64,000 nucleotides of DNA from Marinobacter pelagius (GTDB lineage: Bacteria; Pseudomonadota; Gammaproteobacteria; Pseudomonadales; Oleiphilaceae): assembly GCF_900114925.1 (NCBI RefSeq), contig NZ_FOUR01000003.1:372001-436000 (forward strand), given 5' to 3'. The notes beneath the pieces were generated by a model. The model did not search any database, was not told the origin of the DNA, and was given only the letters and a program-made list of their open reading frames with translations. A program made the translations under genes and the position numbers. This document shows, piece after piece, positions 26,833 through 35,137 of the stretch (positions within the stretch are counted from its first letter, which is position 1; each line of letters starts with the position of its first letter).

Positions 26833-28226
26833 GAGCCGAAGGATCCTGTGCTACGAGAGGATTTCTGGGTTGCCGGCTGGCTACTGCCGGAGTCTGCAGT
26901 CGAAGCCTTTTCAGGTTTCTTGTCCAACCCCTGAGCCTTGGCGGATGTGGCCGGCGACCAATACTTGACATAACCGAGGTATGGATGCCCCGTTGCCGGG
27001 TCGACAGCATCCCACTGACCGACAGTCTGAATTCCGGTCAAGCGGGCATTCGCTTCCGACTTCAGGATGTTGTTGACCATACGGCCAATCCCTTCTGAAG
27101 TTTTGAGTTCAGTACTTCCGTCCCCACGGGTCTCACGAACCTTTTGCTTGAGCTTCCGGCGAGTTGTCTCTTTCTGGCCTTGAACCGTCATAGACGCAAA
27201 CTGTGCCAGCCAACCATCTGCCATCATCATGGCTTCATCACGGGCAGCCTCCATCTCGGCTGCTATCTCGAATTCTTCCATGGTTCCCCGCACCAGCTGC
27301 GGCCCTGAAGTACCAAAAGACAAAAGACCGTATCGGCCATTTGCATCGACTACGGGTTGGACGCCGAAATAACCGAGCATGGGAATACCTTCCCGCAATT
27401 GCGGGTCCAGACGCTCACGAATTTCATCGAGTGAAATAGCTTGCCCAGGTGCGACATCACCGGTGCGGAGTTGGCGGCCGAACTCGCTGAATCGATCCGA
27501 ACGGACTACAACCACGCTCATGCGTCCGTTGTTCACGGGGCCGTCACCGCCGACTTCTTCAATCACACCGAAGATTCCAACACCGCTCAAACGTCCCATC
27601 GCCCGCCATGTCGTCTCACTGACGAACTCGTCGTAGATGAGATTTTTTCGTTCGGCAACGGTCATTTCCGGCAGCTTTGAGGTGTCAGTACCCAGCTCTT
27701 CCAGGAGCGCGTTCATACCCTGAATAGTCAGCTCAGCCGCACGACCGGCAATCGCCTTACCCAGCGCATCAAGACTCGTATTGTCCCGAACATCTTCAGG
27801 GAGATCGTCCTTCATGAATCGGTCAGCCAGGGAAACACCGATATTCACAGAGTCCTGGGATACCAGTTCTCCCATGGCTTTCAAAAAAGCCTCTTCGGTC
27901 GCAATAATACGGGCTTGACTGAATTCAATGGTGCCGGGGTCAGCAGCTACAGCCTGACTGGCAACAACGAGAGTTCCCCCAGCCGGATTACTTTTGGACT
28001 CGCCACGCACCCAACCACGGGCATCCAGAAATTCCTGGATTTTTTTGTCTCCCGGATCCACCTCCGAGACTGCCATGAAGGGAGATGGTGGTGTTTTGCT
28101 TGCTTCCTGCTCCGCCGCTTGAGCCTGACCGGCAAGATCACCTTCCTCGGCCATCAGGACTGATGGCATGGAAGCCGCGAGCATGCCAGAGAGGGCAACA
28201 GACAACGCTGTCTTACGTATTATCAT
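26826..28226 (-). CDS. Exported protein of unknown function in LpoB operon
   Basis: This 466-residue protein has a signal peptide ending VLMAEE at about 27. The mature part is mostly soluble, with ARIIATEEAFLKAMGEL at about 108 and a helical, lysine-rich stretch QKETTRRKLKQKVRETRG. The C-terminal 35 residues are rich in Ser, Lys, Thr and Gln and look disordered. I do not recognise a named family, though similar genes sit beside lpoB-like genes in other marine gammaproteobacteria. It lies 18 nt after lpoB and overlaps the next gene by 7 nt. Confidence 0.6.
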   Translation of the reverse strand: MIIRKTALSVALSGMLAASMPSVLMAEEGDLAGQAQAAEQEASKTPPSPFMAVSEVDPGDKKIQEFLDARGWVRGESKSNPAGGTLVVASQAVAADPGTIEFSQARIIATEEAFLKAMGELVSQDSVNIGVSLADRFMKDDLPEDVRDNTSLDALGKAIAGRAAELTIQGMNALLEELGTDTSKLPEMTVAERKNLIYDEFVSETTWRAMGRLSGVGIFGVIEEVGGDGPVNNGRMSVVVVRSDRFSEFGRQLRTGDVAPGQAISLDEIRERLDPQLREGIPMLGYFGVQPVVDANGRYGLLSFGTSGPQLVRGTMEEFEIAAEMEAARDEAMMMADGWLAQFASMTVQGQKETTRRKLKQKVRETRGDGSTELKTSEGIGRMVNNILKSEANARLTGIQTVGQWDAVDPATGHPYLGYVKYWSPATSAKAQGLDKKPEKASTADSGSSQPATQKSSRSTGSFGSW

Positions 28227-28244
28227 TATGTTTCTCCAGATTTC

Positions 28245-28847
28245 TTACCAACTGACGGAGCTGTTAGAGCCGCGCTTGACGATTGGAGTTTCGCCCTCCC
28301 AGAAGGCGAGGCCGCTTGCCAGATCGGTCAATGAAAGCTGGATGTAATACTCAACCTGTTGCTCACTACCAACCTTGTGATTGCGCTGAAGGATTTTGCC
28401 GGAGAGGCTCAGGTCCGGCGCCTGTAGCGTTCCCTTTTTCTGAACCCCACTCTGGTCAAACTCCTCGGAGTTACGCAACTCGCGGGCACGCATGGTCATT
28501 TCATCCTCTGCCCCGTTAAGGCCGACAGCGGTGGTGGTAACAACCTTGCCAGAACGCAGAAGAGATACCCGGATTTTTTTGGTGAGCTGATCCGTGTCGA
28601 TCCTCTGCATGGTGTCGTTGGTAATACGGCTGACAACCATTATGTAACGGCCACCATTTGGATTGACGACTGCGCCACTGGCCAACATATCTTCCACTGC
28701 TTCGGTTGCCGCCTTTTCAAAATCTCGATAGTCCATCGTCATGGCGACGGGACCGTCATCTGCTGCCGGGTCAACATAACGGGTGGGAGTGGCACAGCCG
28801 GAAAGCATCAGAACGCCAGCTGACAGTGCGATAGCTTTTTTTAACAT
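28245..28847 (-). CDS. lpoB: Penicillin-binding protein activator LpoB family lipoprotein
   Basis: This is an outer-membrane lipoprotein of 200 residues. The ATG at 28847 follows ACAAGGAAA and gives MLKKAIALSAGVLMLSGCA with a lipobox (LSGC). The folded domain has YRDFEKAATEAVEDMLASGAV, IMVVSRITNDTMQRID, LSGKILQR and YYIQLSLTDLASGLAFWE, as in the LpoB family, which stimulates the bifunctional peptidoglycan synthase PBP1b. The ycfL gene lies directly upstream, as in Escherichia coli. Whether it activates PBP1b in this organism is inferred. Confidence 0.85.
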   Translation of the reverse strand: MLKKAIALSAGVLMLSGCATPTRYVDPAADDGPVAMTMDYRDFEKAATEAVEDMLASGAVVNPNGGRYIMVVSRITNDTMQRIDTDQLTKKIRVSLLRSGKVVTTTAVGLNGAEDEMTMRARELRNSEEFDQSGVQKKGTLQAPDLSLSGKILQRNHKVGSEQQVEYYIQLSLTDLASGLAFWEGETPIVKRGSNSSVSW

Positions 28848-28860
28848 CGGTTTTCCTTGT

Positions 28861-29256
28861 TTACTGCGGTTCACGGAGGTGTAACTGGTAACTGGCAACT
28901 CTGGAATGCGGGGCGGTTGCCCGGAAATAACGGGTCTGTCCGGTTATAAGAGTGGCTTTTCTGTATCCCTCACCCACTCCTTTAACCGTCATGCCAGTGT
29001 CATCGAACCAAGTGACCTTCCATGCCAGATCGGCATTGGAGTGGACATCTACGGCAAACTGAACTTGCAACAGGGAGCTGCCATCGGCCTGGGGCAGACG
29101 GTCTTCAAAAAGTTCCGAGACCGTCAGCGCATACAGAATTTCCGGATCAACCTTGAGTTCCTGCCGTTCAACAGATGCATTGGTTTCCGGTTTCGTCGCG
29201 CATCCACCAACCACGAGCGCAAGAATCAAAAAGAGTGAGATCAATGAAACTTTCAT
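28861..29256 (-). CDS. ycfL: YcfL family lipoprotein
   Basis: This 131-residue protein has a lipoprotein signal (ILALVVGGC). The domain is YcfL-like (DUF1425), with LLQVQFAVDVHSNADLAWKVTWFDDTGM and a C-terminal TRYFRATAPHSRVASYQLHL. It is adjacent to lpoB (13-nt gap to its start) and the pairing is conserved across gammaproteobacteria. Molecular function is not established; a small beta-sandwich in the outer-membrane periplasmic face is likely. Confidence 0.8.
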   Translation of the reverse strand: MKVSLISLFLILALVVGGCATKPETNASVERQELKVDPEILYALTVSELFEDRLPQADGSSLLQVQFAVDVHSNADLAWKVTWFDDTGMTVKGVGEGYRKATLITGQTRYFRATAPHSRVASYQLHLREPQ

Positions 29257-29274
29257 GAAGAAATTCCTTGTTTC

Positions 29275-30789
29275 TTACTGGATGCTGGACACCTGGGCAG
29301 GCTCTTGAACCTGTAACTCCGGAAATCTGGCGATCTGTGCCTGAGCTTCCCCACGAAGATCCATGGTTATGACAGTAGCGGGTGCCAGCTCGGTAGGCCG
29401 TTTGACGTAGACAAGAGTGAATGGGCGCTCGGGAACCTCCACCGTCCCCAGGACGCCGCCCTGATGGTCAAGCAGAGTGAGCTTGCCGCTTTCAGGGCGA
29501 TCTATTCGGGCAGCCTGCCAATGATCAGGCATAGCCTGCCAACCTCTCAGGTCTGCCTGGGTAGTCACTGCAGTCAGAGCGGCAGCTCCAAGTTGCCCTA
29601 CCATGCCGAACCTCTCGGAGGCTTCATTCTGCAAAACCGCCTTGATCACAGCTGAAGTAACAGCACGAGCAAGAACGCTGGGGAAACGTTCCTTCATTTC
29701 CGTTCGAATCACCGTACCCATATCAGCAATCAGCTCGGTTTCCATCACTTCAGCATCATCCACCATGATGCCCATGTTTCCGGGCACGGCGGATCTGTTG
29801 GCGTACTTTGGCAGAGCAATACCAAAGTATGCGGGTGCCTGCTGGTTTTCGTGGAAAAAGAGCAGAGGAACATCAAACCGGGATTCTTCGAGCACGGGTC
29901 CCAGCCCGTTTTCGTACACAACCCATACCTGCGGCCCCAGGTCCGTGAGTCTCTGGCTTCCCGAGGCCAACGCCTGGGCGAGTCTTGCGTCTTCTTTGAG
30001 AACATCACTCTCGGCGTTCATTTCGGCAACACGCTTGAGAGAAGTCGCGGCTCGCTCATAGTCACCACCAGTGGTGGCATTGGCGAGGAAATAAATGCCA
30101 TGCAAATATGTGCTTGAAGGAACAATGAATTCAGAAAAAACAGACCAACCGGATGGAGCACCGTAATTTTCGGCCACTGCGGCTTGAAGCCCTTCGCTCT
30201 CCAGGCTACTACTCACGATGGCCGCGTTGCTCTCCTCGTCTTCGGACTCCTCTTCCAGCGCGGCTTGCTGACTGGCGATTTCCTTCTGGAAATACTCGAC
30301 TGCTCTACGCGTTCTATCATTTGCACGGTTGAATTCAATCCGCGCGTACTCATTGTTCCCGGATGCGAGGAAGGCTAACCCCTTGTAGGTGTTGACCAGC
30401 ACAGCCTCTGACATCAGCGCTTCGTAATCCGCTTCCGAATCGTTGACCATTACTGCCACGAAACCCTCAGCGGCTTCTTCAACAACGCCCTCGGTATCGA
30501 GAAACTTCATACCCTCTTCTGCAAGATCGAAAGCTTTTGCCGCCTCCTCGTACTGGCCCGTCAGCCGATAAAGCTCGCCTTGATGAAGCAACTCCAGAAG
30601 ATGCCCTTCCGTGTCTACTGGCTCATCCGCGGATGATTTGAAGCTCACAGATTCCAGTGCAGCCTGGTAATCACCACTGGAATAGGCTGCATTAAAAGAG
30701 GACATTTGCTTTCGGTGCTGGAAAGAAGAACAACCCGAAACAAGGGTCGCGAAGAACACAACAAGAATGGTTTTTTGTAGCAGGTTCAC
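29275..30789 (-). CDS. COG3014-type lipoprotein with TPR-like repeats
   Basis: This 504-residue protein has a lipobox (TLVSGC at about residue 20). The first 250 residues hold TPR-like helices (YSSGDYQAALESV, LYRLTGQYEEAAKAFDLAEEG, ASGNNEYARIEFNRA) and a short acidic stretch (LEEESEDEES). The second half is a separate domain with VWVVYENGLGPVLEESRFDVPL. This fits the COG3014 proteins that precede ycfL-lpoB in marine gammaproteobacteria. It is the first gene of the five-gene operon and may scaffold the others at the outer membrane (inference). Confidence 0.75.
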   Translation of the reverse strand: MNLLQKTILVVFFATLVSGCSSFQHRKQMSSFNAAYSSGDYQAALESVSFKSSADEPVDTEGHLLELLHQGELYRLTGQYEEAAKAFDLAEEGMKFLDTEGVVEEAAEGFVAVMVNDSEADYEALMSEAVLVNTYKGLAFLASGNNEYARIEFNRANDRTRRAVEYFQKEIASQQAALEEESEDEESNAAIVSSSLESEGLQAAVAENYGAPSGWSVFSEFIVPSSTYLHGIYFLANATTGGDYERAATSLKRVAEMNAESDVLKEDARLAQALASGSQRLTDLGPQVWVVYENGLGPVLEESRFDVPLLFFHENQQAPAYFGIALPKYANRSAVPGNMGIMVDDAEVMETELIADMGTVIRTEMKERFPSVLARAVTSAVIKAVLQNEASERFGMVGQLGAAALTAVTTQADLRGWQAMPDHWQAARIDRPESGKLTLLDHQGGVLGTVEVPERPFTLVYVKRPTELAPATVITMDLRGEAQAQIARFPELQVQEPAQVSSIQ

Positions 30790-31098
30790 ACAAGCACTCC
30801 CTGATGGATCAACTGCCCGGATAGAGGGAATTGGAAGACAGTTGCGATAATTCCCTTTATCACCGGCACAAGTCAGTACATGACCAAATACTTACAGGGA
30901 GTTAACACTAATTGGAAAGGAACCTGCTGAATAGAACCGTAATCGTTGATATTGCAACGTTTTACATTCAAAACAACAAAATGATACTCAAAATTCAATC
31001 GGGGGGCTTGACGAACTCAGAGGCATTAGAAGGGGGCCGCTAATACCTCTATGTTATTTCAAACAGGTCAGACAACGATCGGTCAGCGAGTTATGTGC
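30790..31098. other. Intergenic region with the promoter of the envelope operon
   Basis: These 309 nt are AT-richer than the surroundings and presumably hold the promoter of the COG3014-lpoB operon. I see no gene, no convincing palindrome and no RNA element here. Confidence 0.5.
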
Positions 31099-32034
31099 TC
31101 AGATCACCGATGCGAGATTATTGGCGGTAATATTCACAATCCGCTGCCTCGCTTCCCGGCTGGCCCAGGCCGAGTGCGGGGTGACTATCAGGTTCGGAAT
31201 GTCATCCGCCAGCAGGGGATTGCCATTGCGCGGCGGCTCTTCGGTCAGCACATCAAAGCCTGCACCACCAATCACGCCCGCTCGCAAGGCATCCGCCAGC
31301 GCCTGCTCGTCCACCAAGCCACCACGGCTGGTGTTGATCAGCAGTGCGTCCTTTTTCATCATTTCCAGCTCCCGCTTGCCGATCAGGTTACGGGTTTCGT
31401 CTGTCAGCAAGCAGTGCAGTGACAGGACATCCACCTGCGGTAGCAGCTCATCCAGCGGAATCCGCGGATAGCCATCCACCTCGCCCGGCTCCTGCCCTGG
31501 CCGTGCGCCCAGCAGGATTTTCATCCCGAAGGCTTTGGCGCGCTCAACCACCCCCTGCCCCAGGTCGCCGTAGCCGATCACGCCCAGGGTGCGACCTTCC
31601 AGTTCGAGGATCGGATGATCCATCAAACAGAACATGTCGCTCTGGCCCCACCGCCCGGCCCGCACGTCCCGGTCGTAGTCGAGCAGTCGGGTGGCCAGGG
31701 CCAGCATCAGGGCCAGGGTGTGCTGGGCGACGGTGGAGCGACCGTAGTGGGTCACGTTCATCACCTTGATGCCGTGTTCCCGGGCGGCTTCCTGGTCAAT
31801 GTTGTTCAGGCCGGTGGCCACTACGGCAATGGTCTTCAGCTCCGGACAAGCCTCGAAATGCTCGCGCTTGAGCACCACCTTGTTCACCAGCACGGTGTCA
31901 AAGCCCCGAATCCGCTCCAGCACCTGCTCCGGCGTGGTTCGATCGTGCTTTGTCAGGCCGCCGGTCACGGTCTCGATTGGTGACAGGTCGACATCATCGC
32001 CAAGGGTATTGGCGTCCAGGAATACGGCTTTCAT
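31099..32034 (-). CDS. D-2-hydroxyacid dehydrogenase
   Basis: The ATG at 32034 follows GGGAGAAAAG and gives 311 residues (MKAVFLDANTLGDDVDL). It is an NAD(P)-dependent enzyme of the D-isomer 2-hydroxyacid family, probably reducing glyoxylate or hydroxypyruvate. It has the Rossmann motif TLGVIGYGDLGQGV at about 145, the catalytic Arg region in INTSRGGLVDEQAL, the Glu in LTEEPPRNGNPLL, and the catalytic His in VTPHSAWASREARQR. A glycerate dehydrogenase (HprA-like) role is likely but not certain. The tpm gene is divergent, 79 nt away. Confidence 0.85.
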   Translation of the reverse strand: MKAVFLDANTLGDDVDLSPIETVTGGLTKHDRTTPEQVLERIRGFDTVLVNKVVLKREHFEACPELKTIAVVATGLNNIDQEAAREHGIKVMNVTHYGRSTVAQHTLALMLALATRLLDYDRDVRAGRWGQSDMFCLMDHPILELEGRTLGVIGYGDLGQGVVERAKAFGMKILLGARPGQEPGEVDGYPRIPLDELLPQVDVLSLHCLLTDETRNLIGKRELEMMKKDALLINTSRGGLVDEQALADALRAGVIGGAGFDVLTEEPPRNGNPLLADDIPNLIVTPHSAWASREARQRIVNITANNLASVI

Positions 32035-32113
32035 GCTTTTCTCCCATCTCAAGATCGCCACAGATTAAGGTAGACTGAAGAAAACGTCCAAATACCGGTG
32101 AAGGGAAAGAATC

Positions 32114-32767
32114 ATGGAACACGAATTCTGGCACGAACGCTGGGCAAAAAAACAAATCGGCTTCCACGAGGGCACCGTTAACCAGTACCTGCACGATCAC
32201 TGGCCCGAACTGGCCGGTGAGAGCACCGATGCGGTCTTCGTGCCTCTTTGCGGCAAGGCCCACGACATGTGGTGGTTGCACGACCGCGGCCACCCGGTTA
32301 TCGGAGTGGAACTGAGCGAAATTGCCTGCAAGGATTTCTTCGAGGAAGCGTGTGAGAAAGCCAAAGTACACCCGGGCGAACCTTTCACCACCTTCAAGCA
32401 GGATGACCTGGAAATCTGGTGCGGAGATTTCTACCAACTGGTGCCGGACGATCTCAAACACATCCGCCTGGTCTACGACCGCGCCGCCCTGATCGCCCTG
32501 CCCCCCTCCATGCGCCGCCAGTATGTCGAACACCTGACCGCCATCATCCCCGACGGCACCCGGATCCTGCTGATCACCCTGGACTACGACACCGAAATCA
32601 AAGGCCCGCCGTTCAACGTCAGCAACGACGAAGTCCGGGAGCTCTACGGCCAGGACTATGAGATCGAGCATGTGCTGACCAACACGCTGGCCAAGGATCA
32701 CCCGTTTGCCAAGCGGCGGGGCCTAGAGGGGGCCTCGGAGAGCGTATTCCGGTTGACCAAGCTTTGA
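32114..32767 (+). CDS. tpm: Thiopurine S-methyltransferase family protein
   Basis: This SAM-dependent methyltransferase of 217 residues is of the bacterial TPMT type, known to methylate thiopurines and, in Pseudomonas, selenium and tellurium species. It begins FWHERWAKKQIGFHEG, then VFVPLCGKAHDMWWLHDRGHPVIGVELSE (SAM site, about 42-71) and LVYDRAALIALPPSMRRQY. An AGGGAAAG ribosome binding site precedes the ATG. The physiological substrate is unknown. It stands alone between a divergent dehydrogenase gene and an inverted-repeat element. Confidence 0.93.
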   Translation: MEHEFWHERWAKKQIGFHEGTVNQYLHDHWPELAGESTDAVFVPLCGKAHDMWWLHDRGHPVIGVELSEIACKDFFEEACEKAKVHPGEPFTTFKQDDLEIWCGDFYQLVPDDLKHIRLVYDRAALIALPPSMRRQYVEHLTAIIPDGTRILLITLDYDTEIKGPPFNVSNDEVRELYGQDYEIEHVLTNTLAKDHPFAKRRGLEGASESVFRLTKL

Positions 32768-32831
32768 TATAGGCCCTCCCAGCCTCGTGGCTGTTTTGGA
32801 GATATTCCTGATGATTTTGATCGGAGTGTAT

Positions 32832-32906
32832 CGGGGGTTCTTTTTCGGGGTGAATTTGATGTCTGAGCGCAGCGAGTTGCCAATTCGCCCCGAAAAAGAA
32901 CCCCCG
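32832..32906. repeat. Long inverted-repeat element with a different core, copy H
   Basis: Arms of 25 nt at 32832-32856 and 32882-32906 pair at 24 positions, the odd one being T-G on the plus strand. The 25-nt loop contains GTCTGAGCGCAGCGAGTT. The arms contain GGTTCTTTTTCGGGG. The architecture is like elements A-G but the core is unrelated and lacks the GGA loops. It lies 65 nt after tpm and could serve as a bidirectional terminator. Confidence 0.75.
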
Positions 32907-33030
32907 GTGCGCTCCAGCCCCCAACGCCCAGAAGGCTACAAAAACCCCACACCCCTCTAACACAATTTAATGAACCTTAACCACTCGCCCACTGTCCAAC
33001 TCCCTGAACCTGAACTAAGCTCAGATTAAG

Positions 33031-33063
33031 CAAGCCGCGAAGAGAAAGTTGCATCGCGGCTTG
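33031..33063 (+). promoter_or_regulatory. Inverted repeat in the yeaG leader
   Basis: A perfect 10-bp repeat CAAGCCGCGA/TCGCGGCTTG with a 13-nt spacer lies 119 nt before the yeaG start. It could be a leader hairpin or an operator. No T run follows, so it is unlikely to be a terminator. Confidence 0.5.
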
Positions 33064-33181
33064 TAAGTATCCATCCCTTTTACCCATAACCAGATAAACA
33101 CCGCCGGGACAGGCGGAGCCAACAGCAACGGGGAAATTGCGTGAACTGAAAAGCTGAATAACAGCGAGCGAGGGGCCATCT

Positions 33182-35104
33182 ATGAGCATACTGCAGCATT
33201 TCAAAGACCGGTATGAAGCTACCCAAGAGGAAGAATACACTCTTGAGGAATACCTGGAGATCTGCAAAAAGGACCCAACGGCCTACGCCACGGCCGCTGA
33301 GAGAATGTTAATTGCGATCGGCGAGCCGGAGTTGGTAGATACCTCTCGTGACTCAAGACTGTCACGCATCTTTTCCAACAAGGTGATCAAGCGTTACCCG
33401 GAGTTTTCCGAGTTCTACGGCATGGAAGATGCCGTGGAGAACATCGTTTCCTTCTTCCGCCACGCCGCCCAGGGTCTGGAAGAGAAGAAGCAGATCCTGT
33501 ACCTGCTGGGTCCGGTGGGCGGTGGTAAGTCCTCCCTGGCCGAGAAGCTCAAGGCTCTGATGCAGAAGGTGCCTTTCTACGCCATCAAGGGCTCACCGAT
33601 GAACGAATCCCCCCTGGGTTTGTTCGATCCCGCCGAGGATGCCGAGATCCTCGAAGAGGAGTACGGCATTCCGCGCCGTTACCTCAACTCCATCATGTCA
33701 CCCTGGGCTGTGAAGCGCCTGCATGAGTTTGGCGGGGATGTCAGCCAGTTCCGGGTGGTGAAGAAGTATCCGTCGATACTCGACCAGGTGGGGGTCGCCA
33801 AGACCGAGCCGGGCGACGACAACAACCAGGATATTTCCGCCCTGGTAGGCAAGGTCAACATCCGGATGCTGGAGGACTTCTCCCAGGATGATCCGGATGC
33901 CTACAGCTTCAGTGGCGGCCTGTGCAAGGCCAACCAGGGCCTGCTGGAGTTCGTGGAGATGTTCAAGGCGCCGATCAAGGTGCTGCATCCGTTGCTGACC
34001 GCTACCCAGGAAGGCAATTACAACACCACCGAGGGCATGGGGTCGGTGCCGTTTGACGGTGTGATCCTGGCCCACTCCAACGAGTCCGAATGGCAGACCT
34101 TCCGGAACAACAAGCACAACGAGGCGTTCCTGGACCGGGTCTACATCGTCAAGGTGCCCTACTGCCTGCGAGTGACCGAGGAAATCGAGATCTACAAGAA
34201 GCTGCTGACCAACAGCTCCCTGTATGGCGCGCCCTGTGCGCCGGATACGCTCGACATGCTGGCACAGTTCTCGGTGCTGTCGCGGATCAAGGAACCGGAG
34301 AACTCCAGCATCTTCTCAAAGATGAAGGTCTACGACGGCCAGAACATCAAGGACACCGATCCGAAGGCCAAGTCGATCCAGGAGTACCGGGATGCAGCCG
34401 GGGTCATGGAAGGCATGGATGGTCTGTCCACCCGTTTCGCCTTCAAGATCCTGTCCAAGGTGTTCAACTTTGACACCACCGAGGTGGCGGCCAACCCCGT
34501 GCACCTGCTCTACGTGCTGGAGAAGCAGATCGAGCAGGAGCAGTTCCAGTCGGAGATCCAGGAAAAGTACCTGCGCTTCATCAAGGAATACCTGGCGCCG
34601 CACTATGTTCAGTTCATCGGCAAGGAAATCCAGACCGCCTACCTGGAAAGCTACAGCGAATACGGTCAGAACCTGTTCGACCGTTACGTGACCTATGCCG
34701 ACTTCTGGATTCAGGACCAGGAATACCGGGATCCGGAGACCGGCGAGATCCTCGACCGCGGGTCCATCAACGACGAGCTGGAAAAGATCGAGAAGCCGGC
34801 GGGTATCAGCAACCCGAAGGACTTCCGCAACGAAGTCGTCAACTTCGTACTGCGGGCGCGGGCCAACAACCAGGGCCGCAACCCGTCCTGGCTCAGCTAC
34901 GAGAAGCTGCGCAGCGTGATCGAGAAGAAGATGTTCTCCAATACCGAGGATCTTCTGCCGGTCATCTCCTTCAACCCGAAAGCCAGCCAGGAAGACCAGA
35001 AGAAGCACAAGCAGTTCGTCGAACGTATGGTCGAGCGAGGCTACACCGAGAAGCAGGTACGGCTGTTGGCCGAATGGTACCTGCGTGTTCGCAAGTCTCA
35101 CTGA
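33182..35104 (+). CDS. yeaG: PrkA family serine protein kinase YeaG
   Basis: This 640-residue cytosolic protein has an N-terminal AAA+ domain with Walker A GPVGGGKSS at about 110-118 and a C-terminal PrkA kinase-like domain. Characteristic stretches are YPEFSEFYGMEDAVENIVSF, LGLFDPAED and TATQEGNYN. In enteric bacteria YeaG with YeaH acts in stationary-phase and nutrient stress adaptation (established knowledge). The ATG follows GAGGGG. It heads the conserved operon yeaG-yeaH-spoVR. Confidence 0.95.
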   Translation: MSILQHFKDRYEATQEEEYTLEEYLEICKKDPTAYATAAERMLIAIGEPELVDTSRDSRLSRIFSNKVIKRYPEFSEFYGMEDAVENIVSFFRHAAQGLEEKKQILYLLGPVGGGKSSLAEKLKALMQKVPFYAIKGSPMNESPLGLFDPAEDAEILEEEYGIPRRYLNSIMSPWAVKRLHEFGGDVSQFRVVKKYPSILDQVGVAKTEPGDDNNQDISALVGKVNIRMLEDFSQDDPDAYSFSGGLCKANQGLLEFVEMFKAPIKVLHPLLTATQEGNYNTTEGMGSVPFDGVILAHSNESEWQTFRNNKHNEAFLDRVYIVKVPYCLRVTEEIEIYKKLLTNSSLYGAPCAPDTLDMLAQFSVLSRIKEPENSSIFSKMKVYDGQNIKDTDPKAKSIQEYRDAAGVMEGMDGLSTRFAFKILSKVFNFDTTEVAANPVHLLYVLEKQIEQEQFQSEIQEKYLRFIKEYLAPHYVQFIGKEIQTAYLESYSEYGQNLFDRYVTYADFWIQDQEYRDPETGEILDRGSINDELEKIEKPAGISNPKDFRNEVVNFVLRARANNQGRNPSWLSYEKLRSVIEKKMFSNTEDLLPVISFNPKASQEDQKKHKQFVERMVERGYTEKQVRLLAEWYLRVRKSH

Positions 35105-35137
35105 AATCAGTGACCAGTCACTGATGGGAGTAGCACT

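Larger units (their letters stand above)
32768..33181. other. Gene-free region before yeaG
   Basis: These 414 nt separate tpm from the yeaG operon. They hold element H (32832-32906), a second inverted repeat at 33031-33063 and presumably the yeaG promoter. I looked for a sigma-54 TGGCAC-N5-TTGC promoter, because yeaG is nitrogen-regulated in enteric bacteria, and did not find one. Confidence 0.55.

Noticed and set aside
33064..33181. Sigma-54 promoter for yeaG
   Set aside because: No TGGCAC-N5-TTGC match was found in the leader.
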